A stretch of 64,000 nucleotides of DNA from Steroidobacteraceae bacterium (GTDB lineage: Bacteria > Pseudomonadota > Gammaproteobacteria > Steroidobacterales > Steroidobacteraceae): the NCBI GenBank assembly GCA_025451845.1, contig JANWJS010000017.1:62001-126000 (forward strand), in the 5' to 3' direction. Numbering within the stretch: the stretch's first letter is position 1; every line of letters begins with the position of its first letter. Made by a program: the position numbers and the translations under genes. Shown in pieces: positions 9,946-20,272 of this stretch. The notes beneath the pieces are model-generated. The model made no database searches. It had not been told where the DNA came from and worked only from the letters and a program-made list of their open reading frames with translations.

Positions 9946-10027
9946 AGGGAATCCAGGCTGCGGGTTGCGCGCCGGCCACCGCGGCCAGCAAACTCAGGCT
10001 CTCGCCTCCCGCTGCTGGAGCTCCACG

Positions 10028-11935
<1,908 letters not shown>

Positions 11936-11942
11936 GCCGTCT

Positions 11943-12620
11943 CTACGGCTCCTTCCCCGGGGCGGTTTCCACGGCCGTCCGGGCGCGCTCGATCAGCCCC
12001 TCCGCCATGCGCAGCGCTTCTGCACATCGCTCCGTCTCGGTTGCGACCCGCCCGCGCAGCGAAGCCGCTTCCGGCGCCAGTTGCCGGGCGTTGGACTGCG
12101 CGCACAGCAGGAAGCCACGCATGGCGCCGGCAAGGAGACTCGCGGTGACGCCTAGATCGGCGGCCAGCGCGGGGGACGTGAAGGCGGCTACCTCGCGGCA
12201 CAGGTGCAAGCCCGCTGCGGCCTGCTGCGCGGCCGCGAGCGGCAGATCAATTGCGCGGCGGACAGCGGAATCGATGCCTTGCTGGCGCGTCTGACGCTGC
12301 GCCTCGGTCGAGCGGGCCAGTCGTCTGGCGGCCAGGTACGCCTCGAATGCTGCGATGTCCTCGCCTGCCAGTTGCATCATGTGTTGGGATGCCGCCTGGG
12401 CCGCGGCAGCGAGAGGCTCGAGCCGGGCGGCGTGACCGGGGAGCGTGTTGTGTCGGCCGCTCACGGCGAGCACCTTCGCGATGAGGCCCAGGGCGAAGCC
12501 GGCCGAGACCGCGGCGACGGCGACGCCTGCGGGCATGGGATGTTGGCCCGCCGCCTCACGGCGGAAATGATCGAGCGTTACTTGTGCGAGGTCGCCGCCC
12601 GGAGTCATGCCGGCCAGCAT
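11943..12620 (-). CDS. fchA: Methenyl-THF cyclohydrolase / cyclodeaminase-family protein
   Basis: 225 residues; an ATG four codons later (12608) is an equally good start. All-alpha cyclodeaminase fold (PF04961) shared by FchA and the C-terminal domain of formiminotransferase-cyclodeaminase: LDHFRREAAGQHPMPAG, AVSAGFALGLIAKVL, then helices with LAGEDIAAFEAYLAARRL and REVAAFTSPALAADLGV. FchA would hydrolyse methenyl-THF to 10-formyl-THF, duplicating one half of FolD. The glycine-rich loop, typically PVPGGGS, is here HPMPAGVA, so activity is uncertain. It lies 36 bp after the corrinoid activator gene, apparently as the last gene of the minus-strand operon. Confidence 0.78.
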   Translation of the reverse strand: MLAGMTPGGDLAQVTLDHFRREAAGQHPMPAGVAVAAVSAGFALGLIAKVLAVSGRHNTLPGHAARLEPLAAAAQAASQHMMQLAGEDIAAFEAYLAARRLARSTEAQRQTRQQGIDSAVRRAIDLPLAAAQQAAAGLHLCREVAAFTSPALAADLGVTASLLAGAMRGFLLCAQSNARQLAPEAASLRGRVATETERCAEALRMAEGLIERARTAVETAPGKEP

Positions 12621-12656
12621 GGCGCAGTCGGCAAAAAAATGCGAGCCGAATGCCGC

Positions 12657-14687
12657 CTAAGGCTCTTTCGCAGGCGTCGGCGCAGGCCGGCGCCGCGCGC
12701 CGCGCGCGCCCGTGCGGGGAGTCGGCGCTTTCGGCTCCGGCAAAGCGACCGCGCTGCGAAGGTGCGCATATCGCGCCGTCGAGTGCGGAATGCCCATGGC
12801 CTCGACGAAGTGGCTCTGGAACCGCGGCTCGATGGCGGTCTCAACCTTCTCCACCCTGTGCACCAGCGTCTCGATCGTCTTACGCGACTCGAAGTCGAGC
12901 AGGGCGATACGCGCTCCAGTCCCCGCGGCATTGCCCGCCGCCGACACCTGCGACAGCTCGCAGTCGGGAATCATGCCGAGCACCATCGCGTACTTGACGT
13001 CGATGTGGGATCCAAACGCGCCCGCCAGTCGGATGCGATCGACCTGGTCGGTGCCGAAGCGGTCCATCAACAGGCGGATGCCGGCATAGAGAGCCGCCTT
13101 GGCGAGTTGGATGGCACGTACGTCGTTCTGAGTCACCGCGAGTGTTTGCGCACCCTGGTGGACGACATAACCGAACGTGCGGCCCTGGGGCACGACCCGC
13201 GGGCTGCGCGCGGTGAGCTCGCCATCGACCACGCCGTCCCGACTGATGATGCCCGTCAGGAACATCTCGGCGATGACTTCGATGATGCCCGAGCCGCAGA
13301 TCCCCGTGACGCCGGTTGCCTGCACGGACTCCTCGAATCCCGGCTGGTCCGACCACAGATCGGAGCCGATGACCTTGAATTTCGCCTCGAGCGTCGCCGG
13401 ATCGATGCGCACGCGCTCGATTGCCCCGGGGGCGGCGCGCTGGCCGCAGCTGATCTGCGCGCCCTCGAATGCCGGACCCGTCGGGCTCGAGCAGGCGAGC
13501 AGGCGCTCGCGGTTGCCCAACACGATCTCGGCGTTGGTGCCGACATCGACCAACAGCGTCACCGCCTCGGCAAGGTCGGGTCGCTCGGCCAGGACCATTC
13601 CCGCCGTGTCCGCCCCGACGTGGCCGGCTACACAGGGCAATGCATACGCCCGCGCTCCGCGGTGCAAGTGCAGGCCGATCTCCGTGGCCCAAAACTCCAA
13701 GGCCTCGTCGGTCGCGAGCGCGAAAGGCGCGCCCCCGAGCTCCACCGGGTCGATGCCGAGCAGCAGATGATGCATGATCGGGTTACCGACCAGCGTCACC
13801 TCGAGAATGTTGTCGGTGTGCGCTTTCGCCTGGCGCGCAACGTCGGCGGCAAGCCGATTCAGCGCTTCGCGCACCGCTGCGGTCATCTGCTGCGCCCCCC
13901 CCGGATGCATCATGGAATAGGAGACGCGGCTCATCAGATCCTCGCCGAAGCGGATCTGCGGGTTCATGACGCCGCTCGAGCCGAGCACCTCGCCGGACTC
14001 GAGATTGCAGAGGTGGGCGGCGATGGTGGTGGAGCCGATGTCTACCGCCAGACCGAGTGCGAGCTCGTGAAAGCCCGGCCAGACGCCGATGATCCGCTCG
14101 CCGGCGTGTACGGCGACCGTCACTTTCCAGCCTCCCTTGCGCAGCGCCGGCTGCAGCCGCTGCAGCATGTGCAGGTCGCAGCTGAGGCCGGTCAGCTGCC
14201 ACTCGCGCTGCAGGGCTTCCTGCAGCCGCTGCAGGTCGCCCGCCGGATCGTGCATGTCGGGCTCGCGCACTTCGACATAGTGCAGGCGTGCCACCGGATC
14301 CAGCGTGATGGCTCGCGCCTCGGCCGCCTTGCGGATGACCTGCCGGTGCACCTGGCTGGTGGGCGGCACGTCCACCACCAGGTCGCCCTGGATGCGGGCC
14401 TGACAGGAGAGGCGGTGGCCGGCCGGCAGAGGCCGGCGGCCGGCTGGATTTTCCTCGGCCGCGCCGGGTGCCGACAGGTTTCCCGCCCGGGAGACCACGC
14501 CGTGCTTGGGGAACTCGCCTTCCATGACCAGTACCTCACAGCGCCCGCAGATGGCGCGGCCGCCGCATACGGAGTCAAGATCCACGCCCAGCGAGCGCGC
14601 GGCTTGCAGGAGCGGTGTACCGAGCGGGAAGCGTCCGCGCTTTCCCGAAGGCGTGAAGACGACGAGCGCGTCCGGTTCAGGTGACAC
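12657..14687 (-). CDS. Corrinoid activation protein: [2Fe-2S] ferredoxin plus ASKHA domain (RACo-like)
   Basis: 676 residues from a GTG at 14687, overlapping the previous gene by 11 bases. N-terminal [2Fe-2S] ferredoxin domain with Cys41, Cys47, Cys50 (CGGRAICGRC) and Cys95 (RLSCQ); a linker of ~100 residues; then a DUF4445 ASKHA ATPase with LAVDIGSTTIAAHL (from about 213), NPQIRFGEDLMSRVSY, LLVDVGTNAEIVLGN, TGICGSGIIEVIAEMF and RLAGAFGSHID. RACo, the relative from Carboxydothermus, uses ATP to drive low-potential reduction of Co(II) corrinoid back to Co(I). Here it should reactivate the corrinoid protein encoded at 18050. The C-terminal ~40 residues are a basic, proline-rich tail. Confidence 0.9.
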   Translation of the reverse strand: MSPEPDALVVFTPSGKRGRFPLGTPLLQAARSLGVDLDSVCGGRAICGRCEVLVMEGEFPKHGVVSRAGNLSAPGAAEENPAGRRPLPAGHRLSCQARIQGDLVVDVPPTSQVHRQVIRKAAEARAITLDPVARLHYVEVREPDMHDPAGDLQRLQEALQREWQLTGLSCDLHMLQRLQPALRKGGWKVTVAVHAGERIIGVWPGFHELALGLAVDIGSTTIAAHLCNLESGEVLGSSGVMNPQIRFGEDLMSRVSYSMMHPGGAQQMTAAVREALNRLAADVARQAKAHTDNILEVTLVGNPIMHHLLLGIDPVELGGAPFALATDEALEFWATEIGLHLHRGARAYALPCVAGHVGADTAGMVLAERPDLAEAVTLLVDVGTNAEIVLGNRERLLACSSPTGPAFEGAQISCGQRAAPGAIERVRIDPATLEAKFKVIGSDLWSDQPGFEESVQATGVTGICGSGIIEVIAEMFLTGIISRDGVVDGELTARSPRVVPQGRTFGYVVHQGAQTLAVTQNDVRAIQLAKAALYAGIRLLMDRFGTDQVDRIRLAGAFGSHIDVKYAMVLGMIPDCELSQVSAAGNAAGTGARIALLDFESRKTIETLVHRVEKVETAIEPRFQSHFVEAMGIPHSTARYAHLRSAVALPEPKAPTPRTGARGARRRPAPTPAKEP

Positions 14688-15612
14688 GGCGACGATGGCC
14701 TCCCTCGCGCCGGCCGCGCGCAGCGCCCTCGGCAGGCGCGGCTCCGGCTGCCCCCTGCGCCGCTGGGGGCGCATCGCGGAACCTGCGGATCCAACGCATG
14801 CAGTCCGGATCGTGCCCCATCATGACGTCCGCCCCCATGACGGCCCGTACGATCTCGGTATGCAGCGGATTCATGATCGCGGACGTCATGCCGGCGCCCA
14901 TCGCCGAGATGAGGAATGCCGCGGTGATGCCCTCGCGCGCCGGCAGCCCGAAGCTGATGTTGGAGGCGCCGCAGGTCGTATTCACCTTCAATTCGGTCCG
15001 CAGGCGCCGCAGCAGATGCATCACCTGTACGCACGCCTTGTTGATGGCACCGATCGGCATCACCAGCGGATCGACCACCACATCGGAAACCGGGATGCCG
15101 TGGTCGGCCGCGCGCTGCACGATCTTCTTCGCCACCTCGAAGCGCACATCCGGGTCCTCGGAGATCCCGGTCTCGTCATTGGAGATCGCCACCACCGCCG
15201 CGCCGTACTTCTTCACCAGCGGCAGCACTGCCTCCAGACGCTCTTCCTCGCCGGTGACCGAATTGACGAGCGGCTTGCCCTTGTAGACAGCGAGGCCTGC
15301 TGCCAGAGCGGCAACGATGGAGGAGTCGATGGAGAGCGGCACGTCCGTCACCGACTGCACGAGCTGCACCGCCTTCGCCAGTATCGCGGGCTCATCGGCG
15401 AGCGGGATGCCGGCATTGACATCGAGCATGTGTGCGCCGGCAGCCACCTGCGCGCGCGCGTCGGCCTCGACCCGGGTGAAGTCGCCGCTGCCCATTTCTG
15501 CGGCCAGAATCTTGCGCCCGGTCGGATTGATGCGCTCGCCGATCATGACGAACGGGCGGTCGAAGCCGATCACGATTTCGCGGGTTGCAGAGCTGATCAC
15601 GGTATCGGTCAT
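14677..15612 (-). CDS. Methyltetrahydrofolate:corrinoid methyltransferase (pterin-binding domain)
   Basis: 311 residues. A pterin-binding TIM barrel (PF00809) like AcsE/MtgA and the MetH folate domain: FVMIGERINPTGRK (21-34), HMLDVNAGIP (61-70), DVPLSIDSSIVAAL, GKPLVNSVTGEEERL, VVVDPLVMPIG and NTTCGASNISFGLP. It moves the methyl group between the corrinoid protein and THF, forming 5-methyl-THF in the catabolic direction. It starts in an ATGA overlap with metF and its end overlaps the activator gene. The last ~35 residues are an alanine/arginine-rich tail. No separate cobalamin domain; that is the protein encoded at 18050. Confidence 0.92.
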   Translation of the reverse strand: MTDTVISSATREIVIGFDRPFVMIGERINPTGRKILAAEMGSGDFTRVEADARAQVAAGAHMLDVNAGIPLADEPAILAKAVQLVQSVTDVPLSIDSSIVAALAAGLAVYKGKPLVNSVTGEEERLEAVLPLVKKYGAAVVAISNDETGISEDPDVRFEVAKKIVQRAADHGIPVSDVVVDPLVMPIGAINKACVQVMHLLRRLRTELKVNTTCGASNISFGLPAREGITAAFLISAMGAGMTSAIMNPLHTEIVRAVMGADVMMGHDPDCMRWIRRFRDAPPAAQGAAGAAPAEGAARGRREGGHRRRVT

Positions 15613-16628
15613 GAAGCGAGCCTGTTGGGGTTGCGTTGTGGGTCGCGGCCGGGATACCAGGGGACGCGGCCGCCGAGTGCGCCGGAGCGCTCGACGATTT
15701 CAGGGACGCTGTCTTCCTGGCGGTACGCCATGACGTGCACGCCGCTCACGCCAGGCACGGATCGGATCTCCTGGATGAGCTCTATGCAGAGACTACGTCC
15801 TTCGCGCGCCTGATCGGCGGCACCCGCCAGGCGTGCCACGATGGCATCCGGGATGTGCAGGCCGGGGACGTGCGTGCGCATCCACTCCCCCGTCTTGGCG
15901 GAGCGCAGCGGGCCCACGCCGACCAGGATGAAAATCTTCTCGAGCAGGCCGAGGTCCTCGATGCGGCGCATGAACGCCCTGAGCAGCGGTACGTCGTAGC
16001 AGTATTGCGTCTGAATGAACTGCGCGCCGGCGGCGATCTTCTTTACGAGGCGCTGCGGGCGCCACTCGAGCGGCAGAGCGAAGGGATTCTCGGCGGCGCC
16101 GAGCAGCACTCGCGGCGAATAGGTCAGCTTCCGTCCGCTCAGGAAGCGGTGCTCGTCGCGCATCATCCGCGCAGTCTCGAGCAGTGTCATCGAATCGAGG
16201 TCGAACACCGGCAGCGCCTGCGGGTGATCGCCCGCCTGCACGCCGTCCCCAGTCAGACACAGAATGTTGCACACTCCCATCGCGGCGGCGCCCAGAATGT
16301 CGCCCTGGATTGCGATGCGATTCTTGTCGCGGCAGGAGATCTGCATCACCGGGGCGTAGCCCACTCTCGTCAGCAGAGCGCAGACGGCGACGCTCGACAT
16401 GTGGCAGTTGGCGCCGCTGCCGTCAGTGGCATTGATGGCATCGACATAACCGTCGAAGATGCGCGCGCGCTGGTAGACCTCCTCCGGGTCGGCGGAGTCG
16501 GGCGGTGCCATTTCCGTGGTCACCGCGAACTGCCCGGCGCGCAACACGCGCTCCAGACGGCCGGGAGAGGTATGACCCGGCAGGATCGGCAGCGGATACC
16601 CCGGTACCGGCTCGTCTTCGAAGATCAA
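15609..16628 (-). CDS. metF: 5,10-methylenetetrahydrofolate reductase
   Basis: 339 residues from a TTG at 16628 that overlaps the metV stop (TTGA); the longer frame upstream is out of character. FAD-dependent MTHFR barrel (PF02219): LRAGQFAVTTEMAPPDSADP, DGYVDAINATDGSGANCHMS, MQISCRDKNRIAIQGDILGA, NILCLTGDGVQAGDHP, GAQFIQTQYCYDVPLLRAF and ILVGVGPLRSAKTGEWM. With the adjacent MetV protein it resembles the two-part MetFV of acetogens. Here it would oxidise methyl-THF to methylene-THF; the electron acceptor is unknown. The TTG start is inferred from the spacing and the conserved N-terminus. Confidence 0.92.
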   Translation of the reverse strand: MIFEDEPVPGYPLPILPGHTSPGRLERVLRAGQFAVTTEMAPPDSADPEEVYQRARIFDGYVDAINATDGSGANCHMSSVAVCALLTRVGYAPVMQISCRDKNRIAIQGDILGAAAMGVCNILCLTGDGVQAGDHPQALPVFDLDSMTLLETARMMRDEHRFLSGRKLTYSPRVLLGAAENPFALPLEWRPQRLVKKIAAGAQFIQTQYCYDVPLLRAFMRRIEDLGLLEKIFILVGVGPLRSAKTGEWMRTHVPGLHIPDAIVARLAGAADQAREGRSLCIELIQEIRSVPGVSGVHVMAYRQEDSVPEIVERSGALGGRVPWYPGRDPQRNPNRLAS

Positions 16629-17083
16629 GTGACGTCTCCGGCGCGCTCGCGCGCCACGCGCAACCAGGAGGATTTGCCGCTCAGCCGGTGATCCACCGGA
16701 TGCTGTACGCGGCTGAGTGCCTCGGGGCCCCCGGGAATGCGCACGCTGCCGGCCGCGGCCAGATACCACACACATCTCATGTCGGGCCGGACCTCGCAGT
16801 TGCCGTTGGCGCGTACGCCGCCGCAGGGCCCGTTGCGCAGGCTCTTCGGACAGTTCATCGGGCAGGACATGCCCGTTGAGCTGAGGATGCATTGCCCGCA
16901 CATGCGGCAATCGAACAGCAGCCCCTTGACGGAGCGCTCGACCGCCGCCACGGGACGCTCGAGACGCTGGTAGCCGATTCGCTTGAAGAGAGGGTGCAGC
17001 GCGGTCAGGGCGCGCTCAAACCCGCGGTAGAAGCTGTTGAGACCCCGCGCATGACGTACCGACCACAGGCGTACGCTGTACAT
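16625..17083 (-). CDS. metV: MetV-like cysteine-rich partner of MTHFR
   Basis: 152 residues with eight cysteines at 59, 62, 65, 74, 78, 87, 96 and 104 (FDCRMCGQCILSS, SCPMNCPKSLRNGPCGG, GNCEVRP), the signature of the 'MTHFR C-terminal' family PF12225, called MetV in acetogens. In MetFV it is a metal- or cluster-binding subunit thought to pass electrons to or from MetF. The gene directly precedes metF in a TTGA overlap and starts in an ATGA overlap with the gene before it, so the two products are probably made together. Exact electron partner unknown. Confidence 0.88.
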   Translation of the reverse strand: MYSVRLWSVRHARGLNSFYRGFERALTALHPLFKRIGYQRLERPVAAVERSVKGLLFDCRMCGQCILSSTGMSCPMNCPKSLRNGPCGGVRANGNCEVRPDMRCVWYLAAAGSVRIPGGPEALSRVQHPVDHRLSGKSSWLRVARERAGDVT

Positions 17084-17424
17084 CAGACACCGGCTGGTTC
17101 CGACCCAGCGCCGTCGGACGCCGCATCCGGATCGAGGCCGTTGGATTTCACCATGCGCTCGAGGTACTCGTCGGTATAACGCGCTTCGATGCGCGCGGCT
17201 TCCGCGGCGACCTCCGCCGCGACGTCCTCACTGCATGGCCGGGGAGGGCTGCGCTTCCAGTCTGCCAGGTAGGCGTTCGAGGTCCCGCGGCCGGCGCGCA
17301 TGGCCGCGCGGTCCACCGCCTCCTGGAATCGCGCCGAGAGCAGGGCTTTCGTGGTCTCGCGCCCCTTGCGGCCGATCACCTGCGCCGGGATGTCGCGCCA
17401 GGAGATGATGATCAGGTTGGCCAT
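17083..17424 (-). CDS. Small 'virulence factor' family protein of the corrinoid operon
   Basis: 113 residues, starting NLIIISWRDIPAQVIGRKGR and continuing with ARFQEAVDRAAMRAG and YLADWKRSP. I match it to the PF13769 'virulence factor' family, whose name says nothing useful about function. It has a compact N-terminal beta strand, a conserved ITWRDIPAQV-like segment and a charged alpha-helical C-terminus; no signal peptide or membrane segment. It overlaps DUF1638 upstream by 13 bases and metV downstream by one ATGA, so it belongs to the corrinoid methyl-transfer unit. Its role is unknown; a chaperone or regulator of corrinoid loading is one guess. Confidence 0.75.
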   Translation of the reverse strand: MANLIIISWRDIPAQVIGRKGRETTKALLSARFQEAVDRAAMRAGRGTSNAYLADWKRSPPRPCSEDVAAEVAAEAARIEARYTDEYLERMVKSNGLDPDAASDGAGSEPAGV

Positions 17425-18053
17425 GCCGGTGTGCCTTCGCCTGCCGCCGTGGCCGCGGTCGCGAGCGCGTTCAGTCGCGTGCCGAGCTCGCCGAAACCCG
17501 TGTCGCGATGCTCGAAGGCGAGCCCCAGCCGCAGTGCGATCTGCCGCGCCTGCTCGAGCAGAGCCGCGGAGCGGGTCTGGGCGAGGTAGACCACCTTGCG
17601 GTAGTTGCGGAAATACTCCTGCGCGAGCTCGGGGTGGCGATCGATGCCGAGCCCGCGCACCACCAGCCGCTCGAAGTGGCGCGTGAGGAAATCCGTCAGG
17701 TAGAAGGTTCCCGGCTCGGTGTCCGCCATTTCAGCGAAAGCGCGCGCGCCGGCGAAAAACTCATAACAGTGGGCGCCCGGCAAGCGCTCCACGCCTTCTT
17801 CCCGCAGTACCGCATCCAACCGTCCGCCAGTGCCGCAATCGCCGTAGGCGACGAAGATGCTGCGGTACTCACCGCGGTGGGCGCGGATTTTCTCCTGCAC
17901 TGCCGGGGCGATGCGCTCGGGGCGATTGTGCAGCTCGGGCGGCAGGCAGCAGACATCGATGGCCGTCCAGCCGTTCGCCCGGCGCAGCGCGGCGATCTCG
18001 TGCGCGAGCGCTCCGCAGGCGATGATCAGCGTGCCCAAGGGTGTGGGCCTCAA
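17412..18053 (-). CDS. DUF1638 protein of the corrinoid operon
   Basis: 213 residues from a TTG at 18053 overlapping the corrinoid-protein stop (TTGA). DUF1638 family: LIIACGALAHEIAAL, CCLPPELHNRPERIAPAV, FVAYGDCGTGGRLDAVL, HCYEFFAGARAFAEM and FYLTDFLTRHFERLV. Conserved Cys and Gly residues (ACGAL, YGDCGTGG, HCYEFFAG) suggest a metal or cofactor site. No function is established to my knowledge. Family members tend to sit beside MttB-type methyltransferases and corrinoid proteins, and this operon follows that pattern, so a role in corrinoid or methylamine chemistry is likely but unproved. Confidence 0.85.
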   Translation of the reverse strand: MRPTPLGTLIIACGALAHEIAALRRANGWTAIDVCCLPPELHNRPERIAPAVQEKIRAHRGEYRSIFVAYGDCGTGGRLDAVLREEGVERLPGAHCYEFFAGARAFAEMADTEPGTFYLTDFLTRHFERLVVRGLGIDRHPELAQEYFRNYRKVVYLAQTRSAALLEQARQIALRLGLAFEHRDTGFGELGTRLNALATAATAAGEGTPAWPT

Positions 18054-18748
18054 GCAGCGCGCATGGACCGGCGGCGGGTGATCAGGCTCTTCGCCGTCTC
18101 GACCGCGATCGCCGCGTCGCGGCAGTAGGCATCGGCGCCGACGGCCTTGCCGAACTCCTCGTTGAGCGGCGCGCCACCCACCAGCACAATGTACTTGTCG
18201 CGCAGGTTCTCCTCGCGCAGCTTGTCGATTACGACCTTCATGTAGGGCATGGTGGTCGTGAGCAGCGCCGACATGCCGAGGATGTCCGGCTTGTGTTTCT
18301 CGAGCGCCTCGAGGTACTTCTCGACGGAGTTGTTGATGCCGAGGTCGATGACCTCGAAACCCGCGCCCTCGAGCATCATCGATACCAGGTTCTTGCCGAT
18401 ATCGTGGATGTCGCCCTTGACCGTGCCGATGACGACCTTGCCGATCGGCTCGGCGCCGGTCTCCGCGAGCAAGGGGCGCAGGATCGCCATTCCCGCTTTC
18501 ATCGAGTTGGCGGCGAGCAGCACTTCGGGAACGAACAGGATGCCGTCGCGGAAGTCGATGCCGACGATTCTCATCCCCTCGACGAGCGCATCGTTCAGCA
18601 CCTTGTCGGCGCTCCAGCCGCGCTCGAGGAGGATGTTGGTCGCCTCCACGACCTCGTCGCGCAACCCGTTGTAAAGGTCATCGTGAACCTGCTCGGTGAG
18701 CTCCTGGTCGTTCAAGTCGCGCAGGTTGAACTCGGACTGCTCTGGCAT
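18050..18748 (-). CDS. Corrinoid (B12-binding) methyl-carrier protein
   Basis: 232 residues. An N-terminal helical cap domain (about 15-95, with VPEVLLAANSMKAG) and a Rossmann-like B12-binding domain carrying GDIHDIGKN with Asp113, His115 and Gly118, the DxHxxG motif whose histidine binds cobalt from below. GMSALLTTTM and VLVGGAPLNEEFG follow as in MtgC, MttC and MetH. It accepts methyl groups from the MttB enzymes and hands them to the pterin methyltransferase at 14677. First gene of an eight-gene operon. It is the only free corrinoid protein in the window, so three MttB paralogs may share it. Confidence 0.96.
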   Translation of the reverse strand: MPEQSEFNLRDLNDQELTEQVHDDLYNGLRDEVVEATNILLERGWSADKVLNDALVEGMRIVGIDFRDGILFVPEVLLAANSMKAGMAILRPLLAETGAEPIGKVVIGTVKGDIHDIGKNLVSMMLEGAGFEVIDLGINNSVEKYLEALEKHKPDILGMSALLTTTMPYMKVVIDKLREENLRDKYIVLVGGAPLNEEFGKAVGADAYCRDAAIAVETAKSLITRRRSMRAA

Positions 18749-18993
18749 GCTCGGTCCTCGGATCCGGGGCGTAGGCCCGCTAGAAAAATGGTAGCCGAGG
18801 GGTGGCGCCCGCTGGGGTGATTATGCGACGTGCGCATGTCCCCAGGCGACAGTGAGGACACTTAACGTGCCCTCGCTCCGGCGAGCGCCCGCGCACGGAT
18901 GTGCGGGCCGGGGCGCTCACCCCATGGACGGTTAGTGGCACTGCTCAGCCCATGCGCAATGGTGACGCATTATGCCAATACGAGATAACGAGT
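18749..18993 (-). promoter_or_regulatory. Upstream region of the corrinoid operon
   Basis: 245 bp between the end of the MFS gene and the corrinoid gene start, both on the minus strand. It should hold the operon promoter. I looked for a cobalamin riboswitch B12 box and did not find a convincing one. The notable structure is the hairpin at 18883-18918. Confidence 0.4.
18883..18918. other. G+C-rich hairpin (terminator or leader structure)
   Basis: Inverted repeat with outer arms GAGCGCCC/GGGCGCTC and inner arms GCGCAC/GTGCG around a GGAT loop, with a small internal bulge. It has no T-run. It could end the MFS transcript or be part of the corrinoid operon leader. Confidence 0.4.
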
Positions 18994-20181
18994 CTAAGCG
19001 ATGCTCTTGCGCTGCCCGAACGGCTGCTTTTGCTCCCGGGGCGGCGGCCGGCGGCGCATCTTGCGCCAGAGGTCGTACACGCTGAGCAGGCCCGTGAGTG
19101 CGGCCAGGCTGCCGAAGTAGGCCGGCGGCCCGAAACGCGCGATCAAGGCGCCCACCAGAATCGGGCTCAGCGCGGCGCCGATGCCGTTCAGTCTGAGCAG
19201 CGCTCCGCTCGCGGCCACCATCTGCGCGGGCCCGAGATGGTCGTTGACGTGAGACACACCGAGCGAGTAAAGCGTGAAGGCGAGTCCGCTGAACACCGCG
19301 GCGAGCGCCAGGACGAGCCCGTGCGGCAGGTCACGGAAAGCTGCGGGCACCGCGGCGCTCAACGTCGCCAGGATGCAGATCCCGGCGATCACGGTGCGAC
19401 GGTCGATGCGGTCGGAGAGGCGCCCGACCGGCAACTGCATGACGACGGCGGCAAGCACGCTGATGCCCATGAAGGTGGCCACCCCAGAGGTATCGAGGCC
19501 GCTCAGCCTGGCGTACACCGGGCCCATCGAATACACGTTCGATGTCACCATTCCCGAGATCGTCACGGCCACCACACCGAGCGGCGAGTCGCGGTAGAGA
19601 TCGCGATACCGGACCTTCTGCGGCAAGGCGATCTCGGGCGCCTGTTGGGCGGCGATCACGATGGGCACGATGGCGAGCGAGATGAGAATTGCCACCAGCA
19701 TGAACGGCGCCGTGGTGCGCGGATCGGTCGGGATCAGGAGGAACTGCGAGCTGCCGAGCCCGATGTAGAGCACCGCCATGTAGACGGCCAGGAGAACGCC
19801 GCGCGTTTCGCGGCTGGAGCGGTCGTTCAGCCAGCTTTCGGCCACGACATAGATCGCGGCGAAGGCGAGGCCGGAGAGTCCGCGCAACAGGGCCCACGGC
19901 AGTGCCGAGATGAACAGGCCCTGCGCCAGGATCGAGACGGAAGCGAGCGCCGCCATCGCGGCGAAGACCCGGATGTGGCCCACCCGGCGCACCAGGCGCG
20001 GGGCGAGCGCGGTGCCGAACATGTAGCCGAGGTAGTAGCACGACATCACCGCGCCGGTGAGCGGCGCGGGAAATCCCTCGAGCGTCGCGCGCAGGCTGAT
20101 CTCCGTGCTCTGCAGTCCGGCGCCGAGCATCAGAATGCCCATGCCGAGGAGCAGTTGCCAGGTTGCTGCGATGGCGCCCAT
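18994..20181 (-). CDS. MFS transporter (YcaD-like)
   Basis: 395 residues, about 12 predicted membrane helices, MFS_1 fold. The first half has SCYYLGYMFGTALAPRLVRR and ALLRGLSGLAFAAIYVVAES, typical of the YcaD/TCR subgroup; the second half has GRLSDRIDRRTVIAG, the MFS loop motif. Substrate unknown. It lies between the corrinoid operon and the second MttB gene and is divergent from the latter over 91 bp, so carriage of a methylated amine or a product is a fair guess only. The protein ends in a basic tail. Confidence 0.85.
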   Translation of the reverse strand: MGAIAATWQLLLGMGILMLGAGLQSTEISLRATLEGFPAPLTGAVMSCYYLGYMFGTALAPRLVRRVGHIRVFAAMAALASVSILAQGLFISALPWALLRGLSGLAFAAIYVVAESWLNDRSSRETRGVLLAVYMAVLYIGLGSSQFLLIPTDPRTTAPFMLVAILISLAIVPIVIAAQQAPEIALPQKVRYRDLYRDSPLGVVAVTISGMVTSNVYSMGPVYARLSGLDTSGVATFMGISVLAAVVMQLPVGRLSDRIDRRTVIAGICILATLSAAVPAAFRDLPHGLVLALAAVFSGLAFTLYSLGVSHVNDHLGPAQMVAASGALLRLNGIGAALSPILVGALIARFGPPAYFGSLAALTGLLSVYDLWRKMRRRPPPREQKQPFGQRKSIA

Positions 20182-20272
20182 TGTTAGGAGATTCTACCCG
20201 GAATGCGTCGGCGCGATCAGCGTATGAGTTTTTGCGATCGGCGTCGCGCGTGCGGTTGGCTATAGTGCGAGC

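Noticed and set aside
12204-14684. 826-codon open frame on the plus strand
   Set aside because: It runs antisense to the corrinoid activator and fchA, whose motifs are clear. Its translation is Arg/Gly/His-rich without a domain.
17083-17424. A genuine virulence factor
   Set aside because: The family name is historical; overlap with corrinoid and MTHFR genes argues for a metabolic role.
18749-18993. Cobalamin riboswitch upstream of the corrinoid operon
   Set aside because: No B12 box or the expected arrangement of stems was found on either strand.
18901-20187. 428-codon open frame on the plus strand
   Set aside because: Antisense to the MFS gene; composition rich in His, Gly, Arg and Gln, typical of reverse reading of a membrane protein gene.
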